A DNA stretch of 64,000 bases from Zonotrichia leucophrys gambelii (lineage: Eukaryota; Chordata; Aves; Passeriformes; Passerellidae). Numbering within the stretch: the first letter of the stretch is position 1; every line of letters begins with the position of its first letter. A model generated the notes under the pieces. The model did not search any database, was not told the DNA's origin, and saw only the letters and a list, made by a program, of their open reading frames with translations. This document shows positions 52,301 through 64,000 of the stretch, piece after piece. The position numbers and the translations under genes are program-made. Where the stretch lies: positions 19,908,599 through 19,972,598 of the forward strand of contig NC_088177.1 in NCBI RefSeq assembly GCF_028769735.1, given 5' to 3'.

Positions 52301-55300
52301 TACAACATATTCTTAGCTGAAAGTTTGGGTTTTGCTGAGTTGGGTTCCAAATTATTCCAGCTTTGTGTGAAACTTGGCTAAGTGATGGCAAAGGCAAAAC
52401 TTGTGATTCTCAGAGTGGGGGATACCCAAAGGTCTGTTAGCTTTAAATTCATAGTACCTGGCAGAGGCTTTATTTTTCTTCAAAATCCACAAAGGAAGAG
52501 TGTGGAAACCTACTTCCATTTTTAACTTTTCCAGTTCTCCTCTTTGAAGCAGAAGATTAAACTGTCCTTAAAATTGGCTCCCTGACTTGCACTTCCTGGA
52601 AATGAAATTAAATCATTGATCCAAAGTCTGCAGCTATATTTTACTAATTTTTAAAATTATATGTAGAGAACTTTGAGTATCTAAACCTGTTTTTTTTTTT
52701 TTTTTTTTACTTTTGATGTCAAGTTGTCTTCTTTTTTTTTTCTTTTGGTGGATTGAATCTCTATTCCCAAAGTGTTTGATGACCCCACACTGCTCTAAAC
52801 AACCTTCTAGGTCTATTGTCTGTTGAAATGGCCAGCAGGAAAGTCACTGGGTGTGATGCAACACTTCAGCAGTTCTAACCAGTGGAAAGATATAGTTACC
52901 TAAACATACAGTTCTTCAGTGCTGTACACTATTGCTGATGACCTGAACCATTTCCATGGAGCTGACAGACAAGACATGGGACAGGGAGGAGACCAGGGTA
53001 CTTCTGTGCCAGGAGCTGCAGCCCTGAGGACACCCTGGCATGTCTCTGGCCTATGCTGAGAAGTGGCCTTCTGCTAGAAGGTTTGAGGAACTGCAGCTCC
53101 CCATTAGACTACATTTGTCTTACTGTAATAACGTGTCTCCCTCTATGCCTACCAACTGTTGGTGTGAGATATGGTGCTGTCTCCACTGCCATATTCATAG
53201 TGTTTCCCCAAGAGTAAATTTAGGTGACATGTCAGAAGTGTGAGCTGGCTTCATTGTTGAAGTCACTTATTTAAATTCATTTGTGGAAGAGGTAACATTT
53301 CTCCTGGTAAATGTATTTAACACAAGCTTTGAAAATACGTGTGGAGCAGGTATTTTTACAAATGCAAGCTAAGTAGTGTTGGTCAAAAAATTAATATATA
53401 TTGTTGAAAATATAATCTGGTGATATGTGACACTGTAAATGCAAATGACCGTTATAAAGGATGTGACCACATTTTTCTCTAGACTTAAGCACTCCAAGAA
53501 AATAAGAAAGAACCCCAAACTGATAGCATAGTACATTAAATATTAATCCATGTCTTTTGGGCAAGTTGTCTCACATTAACCATTCAGTTAGAGAGCTTTT
53601 GATTAATTTTAATGGCATTCTGAGTATTTATAGCCAGACAACTCTTAGTTTTTGAATTAAGGGATTTGTTGCCATTTGGGTGCTGGACTGATGTCAACAT
53701 GTTCCAGAATAAAGTCATTGGTTCTTCCTGACTCAGCCCTCCTGCTTCCTCATGTTCCCACAGACAATGGGGAAACCCTTCTCACCTTCAGCACTCCAGG
53801 CAGAGGAGTCACCCTGGGTATGTCACAGCTAGAAGAGCAGTTCTGTGAAACATGTTTTCACAAACATCCAAGAAAGCACGGCTGTTACAGGATCAGTTTC
53901 TCGCAGGGAGAAAAGCACTTTCACAGCGCATTCTTTCCTGAGGCTGAGCGGGACTGCAATGTGGAATCCCACCTTTTCTTTCTCTGAGAGTGTTTCTTTC
54001 CTGCAGCTCTTGGGAGAAAAGGGTGTTGGAGCACGCCTGCCTCAGGGCCACTCTTGGGCTATGCCAGTGGGCCACCAAGGAGGGCTCCAGCCCTGCCACT
54101 GTCACACTCATCCCACAGCACAGACGCTCCCCTGGCAGCCACAACCCCACACAGGGAGCCTGCACATTCCCACTCAAAGTTGTCTGGGGAAAATTGTCTT
54201 CAAAAAGAAATTGGAGGAGGGGATAGCAAATTATTTAGGGCCAAGAAATAGGTCACAGGAGATTCTGGAGAGTAATGAGGATATTCTGTCTCATGTGAAA
54301 GGGCACGTGGGGATTTTCAGTTGTCCTTGGTTGCCTGCTCGTTCTCAGTCTCTTTGCTGGACTATCCACTTTGCTCTGTGTTTTGCTGGTAGTTCCTACT
54401 AGGGTTCTTTGGCACTTATAAAGTGCCATTTTCAAGCCACAGGCGTGAAGCCTCATAAGAACACTACTGCTGTTGTCAGAGAAGAAAGTTGGGGGTTTTT
54501 AATGTGCAAGATCTGCCATGTATAATTTATTGGCAGACAAATCTGCCTTCTTGAATTATTTTCCTGAATGAAGTACTACAAGCTCTGTCATTTAGATGAG
54601 TAAAACTCATACATTATCAGTAAGGAACCATGTGATAGAGGCAGATAGAACATTGGGTTTTTTAAAATTAAGTATATAGTTTCTTTATTTTTTTAACAGG
54701 TCAGGCCACTCAGCCTTTGAAACTCCCATTTTTATTTCACAAATGTACCCTTTGAAACCTATTCTCAAAGGAGATGCTATAAAGGTGATACTAGAGTGAA
54801 TTTCCATGTAGTGAGTTTAATTTGGAACTTCTGAAAAGATTATAGTTTAATTTAGCAAGGTCCTTTATTTCCTATCCTATTACTGATTAGGCACAGCTAA
54901 AAAGTTGCGTATTTCATGAAGACTTTAATTTTTTTGAATACCTGGGGAGGGGGGTTTGTCTCAAACTTATCAGCTAACCAGCTCTGCCTAAAAGCAGTGC
55001 TCCCTGGCCTGGGTGCAAAGGTCACCTTTGTGTACAACAGTTCCTGCCCTAGAGATCTTGTGTTTGAAGTGAAAGTGCCCAGCAAAATCAGAGGAAGGAA
55101 AAGTGAAGCAAAAATGTAATGGGACCGGAATCTTTTACCTACCTGCCTAGCCCCCTGATCCAACAGAGGATGTTCTGTAATGTAAGGCAATTGTTTCTTT
55201 CCTTCTGCAAATGAGGCAATTTTCAGTCTTGCGTTCAGGACCTCCTCATTACATAAAGCAGGAGTTAAAATCTTTAATTTCCTGAAGCTTTTCAGTGAAT

Positions 55301-58000
55301 GCTGGAGGGCACTAGAATAGTTCTGTTTCTTGGAACTGCTTTCTCATGGCACAGAAATCCTGGTCAAGCATTCATTGTCTATAAACTATGTTATTGTTAA
55401 CAGTATCTGTAAGAGTAACTTCATAATGGAGCAGGTCTTGAAATAGCAATACAGAGTTCAGATGTACATGAAAGGAAATAGGGGAGAAGTGACTGACTCC
55501 AAAGGAGACAGGCTTGCTTGTGTACCTTGCCTCCATCTGATTTCATTGTTGTGCCACTCTGAGTGGGGCATGTTGACAAGGGAAAAGGTATGGGGAGGAA
55601 ATGGATGGTCAGAATATGTAAAATCCCAACAAAAATATATGAATGGATTATGGAGGTTTAGACTGTGGTCCTTTGTACTTACTTTTAGAAGTAACGTGAG
55701 CCTTCTCTTTGAAAGAACAAATTGAGACTGCTTAACAAAGCCATGAGCGCTGCTACTGCAAGTTCTGTCCATTTATTCTGTAATTATACAGTTATTAGTG
55801 TGCTTTGGAGTAAACCAGAGGGCTGGAAAACATGTTTTGGGAAGAGGTCCTTGTTAGGGAGATAAACATTTCTGTTTACATAAGCTGAAGAGAGGAGTGG
55901 AAGCATCTTTGTGTGATGAGCTGAAAGTCAGGCATTGCTATAGACAGGTGGAGCTTTAGGTGTGCCCAGTGCTGCTGCCACACAGCTGGGACCACTGGAA
56001 AACAGGGCTGGGCTGTGCTGGTAGGGTCTGGGCACTTCCTTCAGCTTCACAGCACAAGATGCTGTTCAGCACAGCTCCCATCAAGGGTCCTTAGGACATT
56101 GTCAAAGCTGCAGGCTCCCAGGAATATCAGCTGCTGCTGCTGGTGCCATTTTATTCTGTAACCCTCAGGTAAATTTGAGATATTTAAACATTTTTCATTC
56201 ATGAGAATAAACTGATCACCATCTCAGCTGGAGATAGGAAACCAGTCAAAAGCAGTTTACCTATGCTGTTTTTTGGCTGGACAGTGTCCAGGTTAGAGTG
56301 CAGGGCAGCAGCACATGTTATGTGTGGGGACATTTTCTTTCTGCACAAGAGGCAAAGCAATGTTATACCCACAGCATGTTACTGGTGTGTAATGTAAGGG
56401 GGGTGTTGTGCTCGTGCCTTTGTCACCAGTTAAATACAGCTGCAAGAACCAGCCGTTCTCTCAGCTGCTCTGTGTAGTGCAGATGCAAACATTGCTTCAC
56501 AGTCTCCAAAGGAAACTCAAAGCCTCCGGCAGCTGGACTGATGGCTGAGGGAATCTGTGAATGTATGCTATACAGTGGTGCAGTGTTGTGCTCATGAAGT
56601 CTGACAACTGGACTTGGACCATGTAAAATACGTTTAAGTTCTTCCGTGCTTTGAGCTACCAGCTTTGATGGGGGAATTCTTATACTGGCTCACAAAGTGC
56701 CACACTAAAGCATGGCCTGTTACAGTACTAGTGGTAAAGATGAGGGCTATCCCATGACTTATTAAAAACCAACGTTTTTTAGAAGAACATTTTAATAAGA
56801 AAAAATCAGCTGGCACTTGATTATGGGTTTTCTACAAATTAGAGCACTCATAATTACACTGCCCTCAGCAGTTTGAGGTTGCTCAGAAATAACATGTTTA
56901 GTGGCTGGTGATGCTGGTCTGATGTAGAGTCCTTGTACTTATCTAAGGGTTGTGCCCCTATTATGTTACCTGCTCCCACTAAGTAACTTATTCCACAAAC
57001 CTACAAGAATGTGCTTGCTGAGTTGTGAACAATAAATCATTGAACTGAATTACAGTGCATGCAGCTTTAAGATAATGTTTTTGTGACCTTTTGCTTTCAA
57101 TTGTACTGGCTTGAGCATCTCTGCCATTAAAATTCTTAAGCTTTCCATGGACACTTAGTCTCTGTGATATTACTGATGGATGATTTATATTAACTTTTCA
57201 GCTCTTGTAGGTAGGAATCTATAGGAAGTACATTTGGAACAAAAGAGGCTTTTTTGGGTTTGTACAATGTGGCTTGGTGTTGTGTTGGTTTTGTCCATGA
57301 TAGTAAGTGCCCCAGCAGGATCAATCTTCAGTGTTTGTGCTGGAACTGAGAAAGTTTTCAAAAACAATTCTAAGAATTTTTTCTTGTGAAATCAAAAGCA
57401 GATATGCATCTGTCTCTATATTGCTTTTCTATTCATATGCTGCAAAAGACTTAACTCCTATTTTAAGGAATGACTGTCTATTCTAATTATAGCCAAAATG
57501 CATGTTTATATTGAGTTTATGGATAAATCCTATATTTAAATGACAGGAAATAGATGTGTATAATAGTGTATCCATTAGTGAGAGTGTTCCCTCACTCTAT
57601 CATTCTGAATGAGAAAGATGTTTTCATACAGAGTGTATTTTGTTTCCCTGTCTGGAGCTGGAGAAAGCAAAACAATATCAGTAGTTATCTGGTAACTGTG
57701 ACATGCATGCACTTAATTTTCCCAGGCTGGCTTCACTAGAGTTAGTCTGGCAAAAAAAGAAAAGGGAGATGTAGTTTCATACAGTATTCCATTAAAATGA
57801 TGGCCACAATATCTGGTTGTTATGATGTAATTATTTAAAGAATACTTCAAGGGCCTTATTTCGGACTTCCTGTAATTATATAATTCAGATTTTTGAGCTG
57901 GAAAAGGCTTCCCTCCCCTACCAAAAGCGTCCAGGTGTCACTGAACTCAGTGTAGCCAGCAGCTGGGATTGAAGCAGGCTGGGCCCATCCTGGGTGCAGG
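49391..58000. other. FAM237A-ADAM23 intergenic region, proximal part
   Basis: About 8.6 kb holds no exon I can support. Visible items are an imperfect 24-bp tandem duplication (51825-51872), T-runs at about 52690-52708 and 52732-52741, and a locally GC-richer stretch around 53700-54200. None of its short open frames shows a domain, a splice pattern or a known motif. Confidence 0.5.
51825..51872 (+). repeat. 24-bp tandem duplication
   Basis: Two adjacent 24-bp units (51825-51848 and 51849-51872) differ at one base. Each contains GATTATTTACTCA and ends AGATGAGACA. The duplication is probably recent, in intergenic DNA. Confidence 0.9.
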
Positions 58001-61000
58001 GGCGCTGGTTCCATGCACGGCAGAGAGGCTGCGTGCAATGTCCTCCCACAGACACAGCCTCACTGTGAGATTTGACACACTTTGAGATCTTTCATAAAAG
58101 AAAACTCCATTCAATTTCCACTACTACAAAGGTGATGATTCTTTGAACACAGAAATTAAATTAAACGGAGAGAATAAATAAGAAAAAAAAAGATTGAAAA
58201 TTAAAAACTACTCCATTCCATGTTCATGACATTTTTAATACTCATCTTGCTAAGATGCAGAACAAGGACTATTGAATTTCCATTCATTAGCAGCCAACAG
58301 GATATGAATGAGTATTAACTTCAAACAAAAACTTGATTTATAACAACATCGACTTGTGCACTTAAAAAAATAATTACAAAACATTTTTAAAAGGAAGAGT
58401 AACAGTGGAAGCAGTAATGAATATAAAACATGACTGATTAGGCTTAAAACATAACTTCAAGTATTCTATGGCATTTCCTCAGACATTTGTCTCATCTGTT
58501 TGTGCAATATCCATCTTTGCATAGTAAAGAAAAATTGGTTAGATTCCAGCCTTGAGTAATCTGTTTCTTGACCATGCACCTATACAGCTGCTAATTTGCC
58601 TGGCAGACTTCTCTTTTAGGAGTATCAGATCAAATCAGTGAGATCATGCAGCAGACTGGAATGAGCTATACAGCTACCACAGCTTCTTGTCCAGCTGAAT
58701 AGGTAAATAATGGAGCAAATGTAGAGTGGATGAAATGGAGGCAGGGTCAACCTGGTCTTCTTTTGATGCCGCTTTGCGATGAACGAGTTACTGCTAAATG
58801 GATATGCACTTCCCAAAGCACAGCCAGGGCATGTACAAAATCAACACCTATCAAATCCAGCTTTTTAACTGTCTACCAGCACAGGAAGCACTTTAGCCTG
58901 TACCTACTCTGAGCTGTATTGTCACTTGTGTTGTGTGCACACAGGGCAGAAAGTGTGTTCTTCCCATGCACACAATGGCTGAGGACTGGAGCATAAATTC
59001 AGTCAAGAAATCCTAATTGCTATGAAACTGCTGGTGTAAATAAAAATGTTACTCCAGCACTGAACATATATACATAGTAGTTGGGGACCACTGTGGTCTG
59101 ATTTAAAACATCACATCACACACTAACAATGTTGTTTGTGAAATGCCTCTCCGAGGTTTATTACACAGGTAGTTTATGTATATCCAGTTGACTTTACTTA
59201 TTGTAATTTTTGATAGCACTGGTGTTTCTGTTGTGGGTTATGCTTGCTTTGGAAGCAGAACCTGAAAAAATTTAGATGTTGTGTTCCCAATTGCAGCACT
59301 TTTAGAGAAACATAATACAGTTGCAAGTATTTTTGGTTTGTCATCAGAGAAATGTCACTAATGTAATTCTGCTTAAAGCCAAGCAGGAAATTTTCAGAAT
59401 AAGGTTTACAATTTCTATTAATGTAAACTACCTGTGTGTGCAGCACCTTTAACTTATAATGTAGTAAGTGTAAATGTGATTATGTTAAAGCTGATTGAAA
59501 ATATTTAGTAACAACTGTGAATCAAAACCAATTGAATTGAACATTATCACAATAAGAAAAATAACTGAAATGAGGTTTTCTAACTCACAGGAAAATGTCT
59601 GCAGCATTTTTTTTATGTTTTGGCTCTTAAAGCTAACTTGGGAAATGGATTTCCTCTGAACAAAGATGCAGGAAGTAGTGTAACTGGGCTTCTGTTGTTA
59701 CTAAACATCCAAAAGTTACAACTTTTAAAATATTTTGGATCTAATTCTTATTATCAGACACAGCAATTAAATTTTCAGTTACTTCACTTACCAAATGATT
59801 TAAGTCAAGCTTAAAAGGATGAGCCAGACTGTCCAGCTCTGTACTTTAAGGGAGCCCTAAACTAGACCTCTTCACAACCCTCTCTTCTCAAGGCAGCTGC
59901 AGCCAGGGGGCTCCTGGGGACACAGGACTGCTGCCCAGGACTACTCTGTAAAAATCTGTGTTGGTGCAGGTGTCTCTAAAAGTAATGACAGCACACCTGA
60001 AATTACCTGGGATTTTGCACATATTGTGGTGGTAACTGGCTATCAGTAGCCAATGGTCAAAGTATTAATCTTGCATTAAAGTTCGAATAGTGACATGCAT
60101 CAAAGAGACACAGGGAGTGCGTTAAAAAGGTCAGTCACCTTTGCAAGCTGCTTCCCGTGGATGGGCAGAAGGCAAGAGAATAATAAATAGCTCATTCCAA
60201 GCTTTAACATATTTTGACTATTTTAAGGCTTATTTAAGTTTTTATTTTACAGGATCTAGGCAGGAAAAAAAGTAGCTTTTCTTAAAAAAAAAAAAAAAAA
60301 AAGAGTTTGGCACTTTTGTGATTAGTTTGAGTGTGTGTTACTTATATCATGGAAAAGTCTGTATAACAGCCAAAAGAAGTAATTCAGACTTATAGTCAAT
60401 ACATAGATATGCATTTATACATTTTAATTGTTTTTGGTTTCAAGCATACAAACTTTAGATCACATCTGTTTGGTGTCAGAACTCCCTGCATCTGCATGCT
60501 GTTATCTGCCTTTTTTGAGCAAGCCCAGAACATCTGCTGTACAACATGCTACAGAAAAAAAAGGGGAAGAAAAAAACCCAAAACCAAACCCAACATCAAA
60601 AATAGATTTACATAAAGAATAGAACCTTTTTATATGGAAATTCTTTTCTCTCGTATATATATATTTATATATAATCTGTGAAAATGATACATCAAAATCT
60701 TATTTCCATATTTACACTTTTTCCTTCTTGGAAGAATTCCACCCATCATTCTCTAGCTTCCATACCCAAGAGGCTCCTGTCCAAGGTGGACAGTGAGCCC
60801 ATGGAGCAGGGAACCCTCAAGTCCAGCTGCAGAATGCACTGCGTGGCTGGAAAAGCTGTTGAAGCCTGGCACTGGCTTCCCAGTGCTTTGTATTTATTGG
60901 GCTGCAGATTCTGCTTGGGGTCAGCTTGCTAACTTGGTTGTTTGTATGTGAGCCATGCAGGTTACCCTTTCAAAATCAGCTCCTCATGCCACTGGAGTTT

Positions 61001-61375
61001 GATAAGAAAAAGGAAGTCATGCGAACTCAAGTGAAGTTAGAGTGCCAGCAGGCTGGGAAAGAATCTTTTGCAACTCCATTATTTTGGAACAGTTCTCTTA
61101 TTGCACTTGGTCTGTGTGTCTCCTTCTTAATTTGAGAAAAGGAAAAAAAACACCTGATTTTTTGAAGCAGTTTGCTTGTACCACTTGTCAGTTAATGTTA
61201 ACAAGAGAAAGGTGAATAGAGAAAGTATTTCCAACTTATCTCAACATCCCAACTTTGTGTTTATAGTTACTGTTCTCATGTTCTTCTGTACTGATTTAGT
61301 TCTTGTGTAGCTGCAGCAAGGACATCATACCCAAAATCCAGTAGTGCAAGAAGCAGCTTTTGGAATGGCATTTCT
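58001..61375 (-). other. ADAM23: ADAM23 3' UTR and downstream sequence
   Basis: Sequence left of the ADAM23 stop is its 3' UTR on the minus strand. Candidate AATAAA signals (plus TTTATT) are at 60898-60893, 60246-60241 and near 59160. The left limit given is arbitrary. Low-complexity runs include A at about 60285-60302 and TA-rich sequence at 60653-60672. Confidence 0.45.
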
Positions 61376-61424
61376 TCAGATAGGGCCTTGCTGGGTTGGA
61401 TCGAACCTTCGTTTTTTGACATTT
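61376..61424 (-). CDS. ADAM23: ADAM23 last coding exon (cytoplasmic tail), partial gene
   Basis: A minus-strand acceptor (CTGGAAG, AG at 61426-61425) opens an exon that reads, after one split base, NVKKRRFDPTQQGPI and then TGA (61378-61376). This matches the conserved C-terminus I recall for ADAM23 and its close relatives. The basic cluster KKRR is the juxtamembrane cytoplasmic side. ADAM23 is a catalytically inactive, neuronal transmembrane ADAM that binds LGI proteins (family knowledge). Its other exons, including the transmembrane one, lie to the right of the window. The acceptor has a short polypyrimidine tract, so the exact border is less sure than the reading frame. Confidence 0.85.
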
Positions 61425-64000
61425 CTTCCAGGTTGCATCAAAAGGAGATGGAAAGAGAAAAATGCAAGACATTAGTGAGGTATAACAGGAACGCAGCCAT
61501 TGCTAAGGTCATAGTAAAGTAAAAAGCTCACACTGACAGTTTAACCAGGAAGTTTTTCAAGGGGTAACTATTTAAGGAATTTGGTTGCATGCTTCCTACG
61601 GCACAACACCAAGCACAGGTTTCCTTGTGCAGTTTAAAGATCATGCTGGCACACAGAAATCAAGTATTTCTGTAGTATTTCAAGTGGTGCTCTAAATTTG
61701 TACAACTTTTCAGCTCCCAGTAACACATGGTGTGCACTAGGCCAAGAATGCACACTTTTACCTAAAGAGAATGAGTCACAAGTGCCAGGAATGGCAACAC
61801 TTCAGCCAGCAGAGGCTTCAGTTCTCAGAGCAAGTGCCCAGCTCTGGGTACACAGAATTTAGTTTATATAATCCAGCGTGACAAAAGTGTGTGTGCCTTT
61901 GTGAGCTCTTACCACACTACTGACCATAAGTGCTGTGAATCTTAGTAAGGAGCAAAAGACAGCTGAGACATTGCATTCGAAGGAGACTGGACAGCTCTGT
62001 CAGTTGTGTGATTGGAACTGAATGTTAAGTGGCAGCAGGCTGGGGACATCCAATCTCCTGCGATGTAGATGTCCTATGTCACACAGCAAGACATTAGGAA
62101 GCAACAACAAAAGTTGGGTGCAACCTCCCCAGTATCTGGCTTTATGTGGGGCATCAAGCAAGGGGCTCATGCATTTAGTTTTACCATTGGGCATACACAC
62201 CACTACCACCAAACCAACATGCAAAAAATACAGAATAGGAATTCATATAATCCCTAAAGCTACAGACCAACCCCTGGATTTTTAATCTTCTGCAGCCCTG
62301 CTAACTTCTACCATTGCTACAATATTTATTCTATACATAAGGTTTAACTGGTGGTTTGAGACTAATGCAAAGGCAACTTCTTTTTGAGAGGACTTCCAGA
62401 GGCTGGTAATTCTTGGGAATCCTTGATTTTGGTTTTTTCCTTGGATACCTGTGATTGGATTTGTGCAAGATGAGTGCTTAAGAACTGCTAGTTTCTGAAA
62501 GAAGATTACTGTATTCATCTTTCAGTCTTTTCCCCTCCAGGATTACTGTAATAATGCTCCTTTGGAATGAGGCTGATATTATATCAGTATCTCAATTCCT
62601 TGTCCTCTAAACTACAGGTAAATTTGAGATGAGGAAAATAATTTTCAGGCCAACTTGCAAAACTGCCAGATAGGAAGCATGAATATTACAGAACTTGGTT
62701 AAATGTGAGTTAAAGGCTGCTGTGTATCTGCTTGTCCTGCCAGTTTCAATGGGAAAAGGACATGTCTGCTTCTTTTCCCCTATCTCCTTTTAAATACTGT
62801 CTAGCATCCTTGAACTCAAGTACTACTGATAAACAACTAATTACTCAGTCCTTTTAAATCAACAATGCAGATGAAAAATCCAGGTGACATAACTTGTCCT
62901 TCCACTATATGGGCAGTACCATATTACTGTTTGCTTGAAGAGGACAAGTCCTTAAAACAGACACTGACTTACACTGTTACCTGAGCTTATTTTAATTAAA
63001 GAAATGGACTTTACAGTCTTAGAGGTAAGAGGACAGATGCTATGCTAGCTTCCCAGAACAATCTAACAAAACTTTTGACTTTTATCTTATCTGCTCTCTT
63101 CTAACCTGTTCTTCACTGGTGTAGTGTTCTAGTACAAACCTCATCATGCATTCTGTCCAAACCGTATATTTCCTTATTTCCTAGTTTTATTCAGCAGAAA
63201 TACAGCCTTTGAGGAACAAGATACTGACCAAACCACTGCCTTTCTTCACTTAGGATATTCTGCTAACAATGTTGTATGAGGGAGAGAAACATGTGAAGAA
63301 CTAAAATAAGAGCCTGAAATAGGGAACATGAGGTACAGTGTCAATAAGGAACCAGTACACACATGCAAAGCTTTAACAAGAGCTGCCATTGTAGCACTTC
63401 AGAGGTGAGCAGGGAGGTGTTACCCTGCAGGAACTGAAATTCTGTTCTGATTACCTGACCTGCTTTAACAACTTCAGCCTGAATTACCAAACACTAATCC
63501 AGGTTCTGGATATTTCCACCAGTTCTAGCTTTGAGTTACAGCAGTACAAGATTCCTTCTGCTATGCTTCAGTTAAGTGGTAAGGGGGCAGAAGTGTCCTC
63601 TAGGGCAGGACACACCCGAGAATGATGCTGCTTCCTAGTCCTTTGCTGGTTTATGTGGAAGATCTTAGAACACCAAAGACTCTGCATTTCAAGTTTTAAC
63701 GCCTCTTTAAATAATGAGGGTCATTTCTGTCTGTAATCCAAAGGGTCTCAAACAAAAAGAAAAGAAAGAAAAGTATAGGTTATTTTTAGTCAAAAAAGCA
63801 CTCCATGCCACAGCACATCACTGCCTAACATGGTCATGTTTACAAAAAAAAAAAAAAAATCAGAAAAGAAACACTCCCTCATTATCAAGAAAAACTCCTC
63901 CCATTATCAAAATGAGGGACTAAAAAAAGCAACTTAAGTTGACCTGACTGACCTCCCATTTCTTCCAGTAGTTTGGGGAAAATATTAGAAAATACCTCAC
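61425..64000 (-). other. ADAM23: ADAM23 final intron (right edge)
   Basis: About 2.6 kb upstream of the last exon shows no convincing transmembrane exon on the minus strand, so it is treated as intron continuing past the window. An A-run lies at about 63843-63858. No repeat family was recognised. Confidence 0.55.

Noticed and set aside
63243..63290. Possible penultimate ADAM23 exon (AA|GTGAAG donor at 63248)
   Set aside because: Phase would fit, but the upstream reading gives no transmembrane segment and a stop in one frame; treated as chance.

Overview
The window is vertebrate nuclear DNA, most likely from a bird. It has spliced genes with short GT-AG introns, two 3'-end fragments that read like the bird/reptile CR1 retroposon, two CpG islands in an otherwise AT-rich background, and no mammalian SINEs. 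Five genes can be read exon by exon, and their order matches the 2q33.3 neighbourhood of human as I recall it (FASTKD2, MDH1B, DYTN, FAM237A, ADAM23). All assignments come from conceptual translation and remembered family resemblance; no search was run.

Layout. 1-6860, minus strand: the 5' part of FASTKD2, a mitochondrial RNA-binding protein; its later exons lie off the left edge. 6370-7280: a CpG island that acts as a head-to-head promoter for FASTKD2 and MDH1B, with a strong RFX X-box palindrome and a 41-bp minisatellite. 6911-14383, plus: a complete nine-exon MDH1B, whose product joins a glutaredoxin-like N-terminus to a malate-dehydrogenase fold that has lost its catalytic and cofactor residues. 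20174-37766, plus: DYTN (dystrotelin), about 15 exons, with a ZZ zinc finger and a coiled coil. 41282-49060, minus: FAM237A, the precursor of neurosecretory protein GM, with a CpG-island first exon and a CRE. 61376-64000, minus: the last coding exon of ADAM23 and part of its final intron. The rest is introns and intergenic DNA with CR1 fragments, microsatellites and small tandem duplications.

How the genes relate. FASTKD2 and MDH1B share one promoter region but have unrelated products. The X-box just upstream of the MDH1B start, together with the degenerate active site, points to a non-enzymatic or redox role in ciliated cells. DYTN, FAM237A and ADAM23 are separate, largely neural genes; I see no operon-like logic. 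The most interesting object is the glutaredoxin-like/pseudo-dehydrogenase MDH1B and its promoter.
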